Part shown: piece after piece, positions 26,498-32,897 of the stretch
Layout: the number at the start of each line of letters is the position of its first letter
Numbering within the stretch: position 1 is the stretch's first letter
DNA from: Aquabacterium sp.
GTDB taxonomy: Bacteria > Pseudomonadota > Gammaproteobacteria > Burkholderiales > Burkholderiaceae_C
DNA: 32,897 nucleotides
Assembly (NCBI GenBank): GCA_017994835.1
Contig: JAGOKC010000020.1
Location: 1-32,897 of the forward strand
Reading direction: 5' to 3'
Notes under the pieces: generated by a model
The model's input: only the letters and a program-made list of their open reading frames with translations
Told to the model about the DNA's origin: nothing
Database searches by the model: none
Made by a program: the position numbers and the translations under genes

Positions 26498-27862
26498 ATG
26501 GGAGATACACGCAAGCCCCGCAATTCGGGCCTGTTCGCGACCACCGAGGGCATGCCGTCGCGCCGTCACTTGCTGGGCATGGCAGCGGCAAGTCCATTGG
26601 TTGCCGGATTGCTGACCAGTGCGGCAGCGCCGGCCAGGGCAGAGAAACTCAAGACCAAGGCTCACATTGTCATCGTTGGGGGCGGACTGGGTGGCATCGC
26701 GATTGCCAATCGCCTGTCCTGTCAGCTCGATGGTGCGCGCCTGACCCTCATCGACCGCAAGGAAGAGCACAACTACCAGCCCGGCTACACCCTGGTGGGT
26801 ACCGGTATCTGGCCGGTTGAAAAGGTCATCAACCAGAATACCGAGTACCACCCCGACGGGCTCAACTGGATCAAGGACATGGCTGCGGAATTCGATCCGC
26901 CGGCCAACACCGTCACCACCGTCAGTGGGCAAAAGGTTCACTACGACTATCTGGTCGTTGCCACTGGCACACACCAGGACTGGTCACTGATCGAAGGCAT
27001 GGATGTACAGGCCATTGGCAGCAACGGCCTGGCCAGCGTCTATCCCAGCCCGCAGGCGGCAGTCAACACCTGGAAGGCCATGCAAGCTTTCACCGCCAAA
27101 GGGGGTGAAGCGGTCATGACCTTGCCTGCAACACCCTTGAAGTGTGCTGGCGCACCCTTGAAGCTCACCTTCATGGTGCGGGACCGCCTGCTGCAGGCGG
27201 GTACCTTGTCGAAATCGAAGGTCACTTTTCACTCGGCAGTCAAGAACGTCTTTGGCGTCAAAGCCGTCAATGACAATGTGCTGGAGCGCTGGGCGAAGCT
27301 GGGCATTGATGTGGCCTACCAGCATCGCTTGAAGGCGGTGGACATTGGCGGGCGCAAAGCCACCTTTGCGGTGCCCGATGCCCCCGACCTGGTCGTGCCG
27401 TATGACTTTTTGCACGCCGTTCCCCCCATGCGCGCGCCCGATGCCGTGCGCAACAGCCTGTTGGCCGTGCAAACCGGTCCGATGGCGGCGGGTGGCTGGC
27501 TGGATGTGGACAAGTCCACCTTGCAGCACAAGCGCTTCCCCAACGTCTTTGGCGTGGGCGACGTGAATGGCACACCGCGCGGTAAAACAGCAGCCACCAT
27601 CAAGAAGAGCGCGCCCATTGTGGCGAACAATCTGGTCGAGGTCATTGCCGGTCGGCAGGCCGCCGAGCAGTTCGATGGCTACACATCGTGCCCGCTGCTG
27701 ATCCGCGAAGGCTCGGCGCTGCTGATCGAGTTTGACTACGAGGGGCGTCTGGTGCCGTCGCTGCCCGGCATCGAACCCTTGCAAGACAGCTTCCTGGCCT
27801 GGTTGATGAAGGTTCGCATGCTCAAGCCCGCCTACATCTCGGTGCTCAAGGGTCGCGTCTGA
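26498..27862 (+). CDS. sqr: Type II sulfide:quinone oxidoreductase with Tat signal
   Basis: A 454-residue flavoprotein that should oxidise sulfide to persulfide and pass electrons to quinone. The N-terminus has a twin-arginine signal: S-R22-R23-HLLG, a hydrophobic stretch (about 27-44) and APARA before the mature part. The FAD motif IVIVGGGLGG is at 57-66. The two catalytic cysteines of the SQOR/type II class are clear: C216 in TPLKCAGAPLK and C398 in YTSCPLLI. The C-terminal helix (SFLAWLMKVRMLKP) can anchor to the membrane. AGGAGG at 26487-26492 fixes the start. The CsoR-type operator upstream suggests induction by sulfane sulfur. A Tat signal implies a periplasmic face. The gene leads a likely three-gene unit. 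Confidence 0.92.
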   Translation: MGDTRKPRNSGLFATTEGMPSRRHLLGMAAASPLVAGLLTSAAAPARAEKLKTKAHIVIVGGGLGGIAIANRLSCQLDGARLTLIDRKEEHNYQPGYTLVGTGIWPVEKVINQNTEYHPDGLNWIKDMAAEFDPPANTVTTVSGQKVHYDYLVVATGTHQDWSLIEGMDVQAIGSNGLASVYPSPQAAVNTWKAMQAFTAKGGEAVMTLPATPLKCAGAPLKLTFMVRDRLLQAGTLSKSKVTFHSAVKNVFGVKAVNDNVLERWAKLGIDVAYQHRLKAVDIGGRKATFAVPDAPDLVVPYDFLHAVPPMRAPDAVRNSLLAVQTGPMAAGGWLDVDKSTLQHKRFPNVFGVGDVNGTPRGKTAATIKKSAPIVANNLVEVIAGRQAAEQFDGYTSCPLLIREGSALLIEFDYEGRLVPSLPGIEPLQDSFLAWLMKVRMLKPAYISVLKGRV

Positions 27863-27894
27863 GGCCGGTTCATCTTCCAAACAAGGAGTCGATC

Positions 27895-28233
27895 ATGTAT
27901 GAAGTCTGGCTGATGCTGAACATTTTCTGGGAGATCCTCAGGCCTGTCTTGCCCGTGCTGTTGGTGGTGCTGGTGATCTGGCTGGGGCTGATGCTGCGTG
28001 CAGGCTCGGGCAAGACCACGAATTGGACAGGTGGCTTGTCGCGTTCGCTGCTGGTGGGCGTCGTGGTCGCGGTGCTGGCATTTTTTGTGCTGCCCGGAGC
28101 CTTGAAGTCCGACCTGTCGGAGATGGGTTACTGGGCTGACTGGCTGACCTTGATCGGACTGTCTGCGGGTGCCGGTGCCGTGGTGGCTGCGCTGTTGTGG
28201 CCAATTTTTGCTGCGCGTCGCACGGCACGCTGA
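27895..28233 (+). CDS. Small three-helix membrane protein, unknown
   Basis: A 112-residue integral membrane protein that was not recognised as a named family. Three hydrophobic segments are visible: about residues 14-34 (rich in V and L), 51-69 (LLVGVVVAVLAFFVLPGAL) and 82-104. The short loops carry polar and basic residues, and the tail is basic (ARRTAR). There are no cysteines or metal-binding motifs. An AAGGAG site precedes the ATG. It starts 32 bases after sqr, so it is probably cotranscribed with it. A role as membrane partner of the exported SQR is possible but unproven. Confidence 0.7.
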   Translation: MYEVWLMLNIFWEILRPVLPVLLVVLVIWLGLMLRAGSGKTTNWTGGLSRSLLVGVVVAVLAFFVLPGALKSDLSEMGYWADWLTLIGLSAGAGAVVAALLWPIFAARRTAR

Positions 28234-28243
28234 AACTGGATCT

Positions 28244-28960
28244 ATGTCTGAATCCACTGCCTCGCTCTTGATCCGCAACGAACTGCAAATCCTGTCCGAT
28301 CTGGTGCCCTTGGAGGGGCAGCGCATCATCGAGCTGGGATGCGGCAATGCCCGCCTGGCGCGCCAACTGTTGCAGGCCTACCCCACCAGCCAGGTGACCG
28401 GCCTGGAAGTGGATGCACGCCAGCACGCCAAGAACCTGGCTGATCCGCAAGAGCACCTGAGCTTCGTGGCTGCCGGTGCGCAAGCGGTGCCATTTCCTGA
28501 CGCGTCATTCGACCTGGCCCTGATGCTCAAATCGTTGCATCATGTGCCTATGCCCCTGCTGGATCAGGCTTTGAGCGAGGTGGCGCGGGTGCTGCGCCCC
28601 GGCGGGCACCTGTACGTGTCCGAGCCCGTGTACGACGGCCCCCTCAACGAGATCGTGCGCCTGTTCAATGACGAGGGTGTGGTGCGTGCCGCAGCCCAGG
28701 CCGCCGTAGACCGAGCCCTGGCCCAAGGCCCCTGGCAACAGGTGGCCGAGCGCCGTTTTGACATGCCCGTGCACTACGCTGATTTCAACGAGTTCGAGCA
28801 GCGCATGATGCGGCCCACCTACGCCGACCACGCCCTCACCGACGAATTGATTGGGCGTGTGGCCGTGGCCTTTGCGCCGCACTGCTGTCCCGATGGGGCG
28901 GATTTCGTGCGCCCCATGCATGTGCGCCTGCTGCGTCGCATGGATGAGTCGCATGGATGA
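28244..28960 (+). CDS. Class I SAM-dependent methyltransferase
   Basis: A 238-residue methyltransferase. Motif I is IIELGCGNARLAR (28-40). VTGLEVDARQH follows, then a motif with PFPDASFDLALMLKSLHHV, and LRPGGHLYVSEPVYDG. The second half (DFNEFEQRMMRPTYADHAL, HCCPDGADF) is substrate-specific but not identifiable. It is of the UbiE/Methyltransf_11 type. The ATG at 28244 is 10 bases after the membrane-protein stop, so it is probably the third gene of the sqr unit. A 13-bp tandem duplication at 28936-28961 shifts the frame at the very end and gives the tail MDESHG; without it the frame would read on to SCGEA and stop. This probably has little effect on activity. Confidence 0.85.
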   Translation: MSESTASLLIRNELQILSDLVPLEGQRIIELGCGNARLARQLLQAYPTSQVTGLEVDARQHAKNLADPQEHLSFVAAGAQAVPFPDASFDLALMLKSLHHVPMPLLDQALSEVARVLRPGGHLYVSEPVYDGPLNEIVRLFNDEGVVRAAAQAAVDRALAQGPWQQVAERRFDMPVHYADFNEFEQRMMRPTYADHALTDELIGRVAVAFAPHCCPDGADFVRPMHVRLLRRMDESHG

Positions 28961-28961
28961 G
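28936..28961. repeat. 13-bp tandem duplication at the end of the methyltransferase gene
   Basis: The unit TCGCATGGATGAG occurs twice in direct tandem (28936-28948 and 28949-28961), followed by a third partial TCG. Being 13 bp, it changes the reading frame and creates the present stop codon at 28958-28960. Confidence 0.95.
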
Positions 28962-29130
28962 TCGTGCGGCGAGGCTTGACCTGGCACATCACCCGCATCA
29001 ATGCGGCCATGAACTTGTGTTTGACCGGGGTACAACCCAGGGCATCGGGCATCAGTGCCAGGAGTTTTTGGTATGGTGCCAACATGGCACATGAGCTGCG
29101 GTGCCAAACCTCTTTTCTAGGAGCATGAAG

Positions 29131-29622
29131 ATGGCAAAGCAATCCAAGAAGCTGTCGATGGACATCGGCATCAGTGAAGCCGATCGCAAGAAAATCACCG
29201 AAGGCCTGTCGGCCCTGCTGGCTGACAGTTACACCCTCTACCTGATGACCCACAACTTCCACTGGAACGTGACCGGTCCGCAGTTCAACAGCCTGCACAA
29301 CATGTTCATGGCGCAGTACACCGAACAGTGGAACGCCCTGGACATCATCGCCGAGCGCATTCGCGCACTGGGTTTCCCGGCACCGGGCACCTACAAGGAG
29401 TTCGTCAAGCTCGCTTCCATCAAGGAAGTTGAAGGCGTGCCCAAGGCCAACGACATGATCCGCCATCTAGTGGCCGCGCAAGAGGCGACTGCCCGCACGG
29501 CTCGCAAGCTGTTCCCCGTGGTGGACGAGGCCAATGACCAGCCGACCGCCGATGTGCTGACCCAGCGCATCGACATTCACGAAAAGACCGCGTGGATGCT
29601 GCGCAGTCTGCTGGAAGAGTGA
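29131..29622 (+). CDS. dps: Dps family DNA-binding ferritin
   Basis: A 163-residue Dps protein. Twelve copies form a shell that oxidises and stores iron with hydrogen peroxide and protects DNA. The inter-subunit ferroxidase residues are H44 (HWNVTG), H56 (LHNMF), D71 and E75 (DIIAERI), with exactly the spacing of E. coli Dps H51/H63/D78/E82. The N-terminal tail is short and lysine-rich (MAKQSKK), as in DNA-binding members. The ATG at 29131 has AGGAG seven bases upstream; the ATG at 29125 is too close to that site. The gene stands alone, followed by a strong terminator. With katG nearby it suggests a peroxide-defence role. An inverted repeat GTGCC-AACAT-GGCAC lies at 29076-29090, 41 bases upstream. 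Confidence 0.95.
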   Translation: MAKQSKKLSMDIGISEADRKKITEGLSALLADSYTLYLMTHNFHWNVTGPQFNSLHNMFMAQYTEQWNALDIIAERIRALGFPAPGTYKEFVKLASIKEVEGVPKANDMIRHLVAAQEATARTARKLFPVVDEANDQPTADVLTQRIDIHEKTAWMLRSLLEE

Positions 29623-29650
29623 TCAGAGGCAGCCCTGGCTGCCCACAACA

Positions 29651-29688
29651 AAAAACCCCGGCCACCTTCACAGGTGCCGGGGTTTTTT
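29651..29688. terminator. Bidirectional terminator between dps and the AhpD-like gene
   Basis: A long stem, CCCCGGC-CACCT with AGGTG-CCGGGG (one bulged C), is flanked by an A-run on the left (from 29651) and TTTTTT on the right (29683-29688). It can therefore end transcription from both convergent sides. Confidence 0.9.
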
Positions 29689-29714
29689 GTGGACAGACGC
29701 TGTGGTCAGCAAGG

Positions 29715-30071
29715 TCAGGCGGGCACGTTGCCAGACACCACATCCCAGGCGTGCAGCGCTTCGGCCGAATACATCAGCGACGGGCCACCGCCCATGTACA
29801 CGGCCACGGCGAGCATCTCTTCCAGTTCGGCGCGGGATGCGCCCAGCTTGTGCAGCGCCTTCACATGAAAGCCGATGCAGCCTGAGCAGTGCTGGCTCAC
29901 ACCGATGGCCAGCGCGATCAGCTCCTTGTTCTTGGCGCTGATGGCACCTTCTGCCATGGCTGCCTGGGCCAGTTGGCCGAAGCCGCGCATGGCTTCAGAT
30001 TGGGACTTGCGAAACGGGGCCAGACAGCTGTTGATGTCTTGCATGAGGCCAGCGTGGTCAAACGTACTCAC
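29715..30071 (-). CDS. Carboxymuconolactone decarboxylase/AhpD-like protein
   Basis: A 118-residue protein of the CMD/AhpD fold, typically a trimer or hexamer with thiol-based peroxidase or reductase activity. The redox motif is H61-C62-S-G-C65-IGFH69, with the upstream helix AKNKELIALAIGVSQ. This matches the E-x-C-x-x-C-x-x-x-H AhpD pattern, so it is probably a thiol antioxidant enzyme rather than a true decarboxylase. The start is a GTG at 30071, with AGGAG seven bases upstream. It is the last gene of the RND-DUF2892-CsoR operon, 33 bases after the CsoR gene, and ends at the strong terminator. Confidence 0.87.
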   Translation of the reverse strand: MSTFDHAGLMQDINSCLAPFRKSQSEAMRGFGQLAQAAMAEGAISAKNKELIALAIGVSQHCSGCIGFHVKALHKLGASRAELEEMLAVAVYMGGGPSLMYSAEALHAWDVVSGNVPA

Positions 30072-30104
30072 TTCAAAACTCCTGAGTCAGGTGAAAAGTC
30101 AAGG

Positions 30105-30440
30105 TCAGCGAATCTTGCCCAGCAGGGTCTCGATTTCGCCGAACATGGCATCCATGTCGGGGCTGCCTTCGGCCGAGGTGCCCAGCTTGTCTTGCAGTTG
30201 CTGCTCCATGAAGCACATGGTCATGCGCACATAGGTGCTGTCCAGAGCCTTGCGCACCGCTGCCATCTGGGTAGCGATCGGCAGGCAGGGCTCACCCTCT
30301 TCGATCATGCGCTGGATGCCACGCAGCTGCCCCTCGGCGCGCTTGAGGCGGTTGAGGATGTCTGTGCGGCTCTTGTCGTTGTTCAGGGCTGCCATGTTGC
30401 AGTCGTCCGTTGCCGGAATAGAAGTACGTTGATCTTTCAT
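30105..30440 (-). CDS. CsoR-family repressor (DUF156)
   Basis: A 111-residue all-helical repressor of the CsoR/FrmR/CstR family. The family helix DILNRLKRAEGQLRGIQRMIEEGEPC is present (27-52), followed by IATQMAAVRKAL. The first sensing cysteine is C52. The second is C76, 24 residues later, at a place where CsoR and FrmR have a histidine at +25 and CsoR and CstR have a cysteine at +29. Both of those positions (F77, Q81) lack a ligand here. C14 lies in the N-terminal tail. So copper sensing by the standard C-H-C set is unlikely and thiol or persulfide sensing is plausible. The ATG at 30440 has an AAGG site; M16 is an alternative start. It may bind the TACCC-GGGTA site before sqr. Confidence 0.85.
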   Translation of the reverse strand: MKDQRTSIPATDDCNMAALNNDKSRTDILNRLKRAEGQLRGIQRMIEEGEPCLPIATQMAAVRKALDSTYVRMTMCFMEQQLQDKLGTSAEGSPDMDAMFGEIETLLGKIR

Positions 30441-30487
30441 TGTGCAACGCCTTTCAAGATGAGCCGCAGCCAGATGTCAGCGATGTG

Positions 30488-30703
30488 TCAGCAGCAGGCT
30501 GCGTCTTTGAACCCCAGCTTGCGCAGGATGATGGCCAGTGGGCAGAAGTTGGTGAAGCCGAACTGGAAGAGGTTGGCACCCACGAAAGCGGTGAAAGCCA
30601 GGGCCCATTTCGAGACAAACAGCGGGCTGCCTTCCACGCCGAGGGCCAGCGAGATCATGATGAAAAGGCCGGCAATGATGCGGATCATGCGTTCAACGGT
30701 CAT
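30488..30703 (-). CDS. DUF2892 small inner-membrane protein (second copy)
   Basis: A 71-residue protein of the same DUF2892 type as 22554-22745, with the same plan. It begins MTVERMIRIIAGLFIMISLAL, has two helices and ends in a NFCPLAIILRKLGF turn with cysteines (DAACC). An AAGGAG site precedes the ATG. It lies 34 bases after the RND permease and 47 before the CsoR gene, all on the minus strand. DUF2892 domains recur in sulfane-sulfur loci, often fused to rhodanese, but no function is proven for the free form. Confidence 0.85.
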   Translation of the reverse strand: MTVERMIRIIAGLFIMISLALGVEGSPLFVSKWALAFTAFVGANLFQFGFTNFCPLAIILRKLGFKDAACC

Positions 30704-30737
30704 GTGAAACTCCTTGAAAAAATGTCAGAAATCGGCT

Positions 30738-32897
30738 TCAGGCCGCTTCCAGTTGGCGGCGGTAGGCCGCGTAGTACAGCACCGGGATCACCACCAGCGT
30801 GAGCAGGGTCGAGACCAGGATGCCGAAGATCAGGGACACGGCCAGGCCGCTGAAAATCGGGTCGTCCAGGATGAAGAAGGCACCCACCATGGCAGCGATG
30901 CCGGTCAGCGCGATGGGCTGGGCGCGCACAGCGGCCGACGACACCACGGCCTCCTTGAAGGCCATGCCCTGGGCCACCTGCAGCTCGATGAAGTCCACCA
31001 GCAAGATGGAGTTGCGCACGATGATGCCGGCCAGGGCGATCATCCCGATCATCGAGGTGGCTGTGAACTGGGCGCCCAGCAGGGCGTGGCCGGGCATCAC
31101 GCCGATGATGGTCAGCGGAATGGGTGCCATGATGATCAGCGGCGTGCGGTAGGACTTGAACTGCGCCACCACCAGCAGGTAGATCAGGATGAGGCCCACG
31201 CCGTAGGCAGCGCCCATGTCGCGGAAGGTCTCGTAGGTGATCTGCCATTCGCCGTCCCACTTCAGGCTGTAGTTGCGGAAGGGGTCGTCGGGCTGACGGA
31301 TCCAGTACTCGTCAATGCCGCCCGTATCGGGCAGGGCGGCGGCGTCCAGCTTGTCGCGGATGGCGAACAGGCCGTACAAAGGCGAGTCGAGCTGGCCGGC
31401 CATGTCGCCGAACACATAGCTCACGGGCAGCAGGTCCTTGGTGAACAGGGGTTTGTCGATGCGCCCACGCTCCACGCGCACCAACTCCGACAGGGGCACC
31501 AGTTGGCCGTTGGCCGCGCGCAGGGGCAGGCCCAGCAGCGTGTCCAAACCTACCTGGGATTCACGCGGCAGTTGAATGCGCACGGGCACGGGCAGCTTGG
31601 ATTGCCCGTCATGCAGGTAAGCGGCGTCGGCCCCTGACAGGGCGGCTTGCACCGCCTGGGCCACCACGGCCACCGGGATGCCCAGGGACTCGGCACGTTG
31701 ACGCTGCACGCGCAGGAACACGCGCTCGGCGTTTTCCTTCAGGCTGGTGTCCACGCCCACGATGTCGGGGGTGTCGGCAAAGGCCTTCGCCACGCGCTGG
31801 GCCAGTTGCTGGCGGCCGGCTTCGTCTGGGCCATAGATTTCAGCCACCAAGGGCGACATCACCGGCGGGCCGGGCGGCACTTCCACGACCTTGATGCGGC
31901 CGCCGTGGCGGGTGGCGATCTTTTCCAGCTCGGGGCGCAGGCGCTGGGCAATCGGGTGACTTTGCTCGTCGCGGTGGGCCTTGTCGACCAGGTTGACCTG
32001 CAGGTCGCCCTGCTCGGCGTCGGCGCGCAGGTAGTACTGGCGCACCAGGCCGTTGAAGGTGATGGGCGAGGCCGTGCCGGCATAGCCCTGCACGTCCAGC
32101 ACCTCGGGCTGCTGGGCCAGGAAGGCGCTCATGTCCTGCAGGGCCGCAGAGGTGTCTTCCACTGGCGTGCCAGCGGGCATGTCCAGCACCACCTGGAACT
32201 CGCTCTTGTTGTCGAAGGGCAGCATCTTGAGCACCACGCCCAGGCCCGACGAGGGGATGGTGGTCAGCGCCATCGACACCATCAGCGCGGCCACAATGCC
32301 CAGACCCATGGCCCAGCGCTTGCCACGGTGCACCAGCAAGGGCATCAGTACGCGGTGAAAGACGCGCTGCAAGCGGGCGGCCAGGCCGGTGGGGGCATGC
32401 GGCGTGTCATCGCCTGAGCCCTCCGCGGCACCGTGCGCCCCGGCGTGCGACTTCATCAACTTGAGCGCCAGCCACGGGGTCACCGTGAAGGCGATGCCCA
32501 GCGACAGGGCCATGCCCAGGCTGGAGTTGATGGGGATGGGGCTCATGTACGGCCCCATCAGGCCGCTCACGAAGGCCATGGGCAGCAGGGCTGCGATCAC
32601 GGTCAGCGTGGCCAGGATGGTAGGGCCACCGACTTCGTCCACGGCCACGGGGATGATCTCGCGCAGCGGCTTGCCGGGCGTGAGTTGCTGGTGACGGTGA
32701 ATGTTCTCCACCACCACAATGGCGTCGTCCACCAGGATGCCGATGGAGAAAATCAGGGCGAACAGCGAGACGCGGTTGAGCGTGAAGCCCCAGGCCCACG
32801 ACGCGAACAGCGTGGCGGTGAGGGTGAGGATCACGGCCGCACCCACGATCACGGCTTCACGCCGGCCCAGGGCGAAGCCCACCAGCAGGATCACGGA
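30738..32897 (-). CDS. RND efflux permease (N-terminal part outside window)
   Basis: The C-terminal 719 residues of an inner-membrane RND (AcrB/CusA superfamily) proton-driven pump; about 300 N-terminal residues lie beyond the right edge. The proton-relay helix FSIGILVDDAIVVVENIHRH shows the typical paired aspartates. Further membrane blocks are GPTILATLTVIAALLPM and, in the second half, LILIYLLVVAQFKSYRTPL and GMIALAGIIVRNSILLVDF. Two periplasmic porter regions lie between. There is no methionine triad evident for copper. The gene heads the visible part of the operon with DUF2892, CsoR-type repressor and AhpD-like genes, so its substrate may relate to sulfur or thiol stress. That is an inference. 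Confidence 0.9.
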   Translation of the reverse strand, partial: SVILLVGFALGRREAVIVGAAVILTLTATLFASWAWGFTLNRVSLFALIFSIGILVDDAIVVVENIHRHQQLTPGKPLREIIPVAVDEVGGPTILATLTVIAALLPMAFVSGLMGPYMSPIPINSSLGMALSLGIAFTVTPWLALKLMKSHAGAHGAAEGSGDDTPHAPTGLAARLQRVFHRVLMPLLVHRGKRWAMGLGIVAALMVSMALTTIPSSGLGVVLKMLPFDNKSEFQVVLDMPAGTPVEDTSAALQDMSAFLAQQPEVLDVQGYAGTASPITFNGLVRQYYLRADAEQGDLQVNLVDKAHRDEQSHPIAQRLRPELEKIATRHGGRIKVVEVPPGPPVMSPLVAEIYGPDEAGRQQLAQRVAKAFADTPDIVGVDTSLKENAERVFLRVQRQRAESLGIPVAVVAQAVQAALSGADAAYLHDGQSKLPVPVRIQLPRESQVGLDTLLGLPLRAANGQLVPLSELVRVERGRIDKPLFTKDLLPVSYVFGDMAGQLDSPLYGLFAIRDKLDAAALPDTGGIDEYWIRQPDDPFRNYSLKWDGEWQITYETFRDMGAAYGVGLILIYLLVVAQFKSYRTPLIIMAPIPLTIIGVMPGHALLGAQFTATSMIGMIALAGIIVRNSILLVDFIELQVAQGMAFKEAVVSSAAVRAQPIALTGIAAMVGAFFILDDPIFSGLAVSLIFGILVSTLLTLVVIPVLYYAAYRRQLEAA

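Noticed and set aside
30105..30440. Assigning the repressor as a copper-sensing CsoR
   Set aside because: The canonical Cys-His-Cys copper ligands are not present at the required spacing, so only the family name is given.

Overview
The window is GC-rich, densely coded DNA with proteobacterial gene content: a TamA/TamB pair, a TonB-dependent copper receptor with a DUF2946 partner, DUF1841, DUF3422 and a MoxR/CoxE-type ATPase-VWA pair. This mix points to a betaproteobacterium, most likely Burkholderiales (Comamonadaceae-like). The assignment is an inference from gene content and codon usage, not from a marker gene. No rRNA, tRNA, insertion sequence, phage gene or CRISPR array was seen. No stretch longer than about 200 bases lacks a gene.

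Left third (1-13.7 kb): the start of a spermidine synthase-like methyltransferase-fold gene (minus strand, cut by the window edge), an FKBP-type prolyl isomerase, a DUF1841 protein, then an 825-residue type I-secreted adhesin. The adhesin has a LapA-like N-terminal retention module, a PAAG motif like those cut by LapG proteases, four 127-residue repeats and RTX repeats. A terminator separates it from a MoxR AAA+ ATPase, an inverted diguanylate cyclase and a CoxE-like VWA protein. TamA and TamB follow by overlapping translation.

Middle (13.7-18.5 kb): DUF3422 membrane protein, TonB-dependent copper receptor and DUF2946 protein on the minus strand, with a methyltransferase divergent to them.

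Right half (18.5-32.9 kb): a reactive-sulfur and oxidative-stress region. A BigR/SqrR-type ArsR repressor has two cysteines 66 residues apart, as in the persulfide sensors. It sits beside a compact palindromic divergent promoter. One side encodes a persulfide dioxygenase-like metallo-hydrolase and an OsmC protein. The other encodes a DUF442 sulfurtransferase/phosphatase-like protein, a SulP anion transporter, a small DUF2892 membrane protein and an SQR-like flavoprotein. Next come katG and a second unit starting with a Tat-exported type II sulfide:quinone oxidoreductase. That gene is preceded by a CsoR/CstR-type operator and followed by a three-helix membrane protein and a methyltransferase. 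Dps follows. A convergent minus-strand operon encodes an RND permease (cut by the right edge), another DUF2892 protein, a CsoR-family repressor with unusual cysteine spacing and an AhpD-like protein.

The likely joint job of the right half is to oxidise sulfide to persulfide, oxidise the persulfide, export the product, and protect the cell from peroxide. Two different thiol-based repressors appear to control it. This is inferred from families and arrangement.
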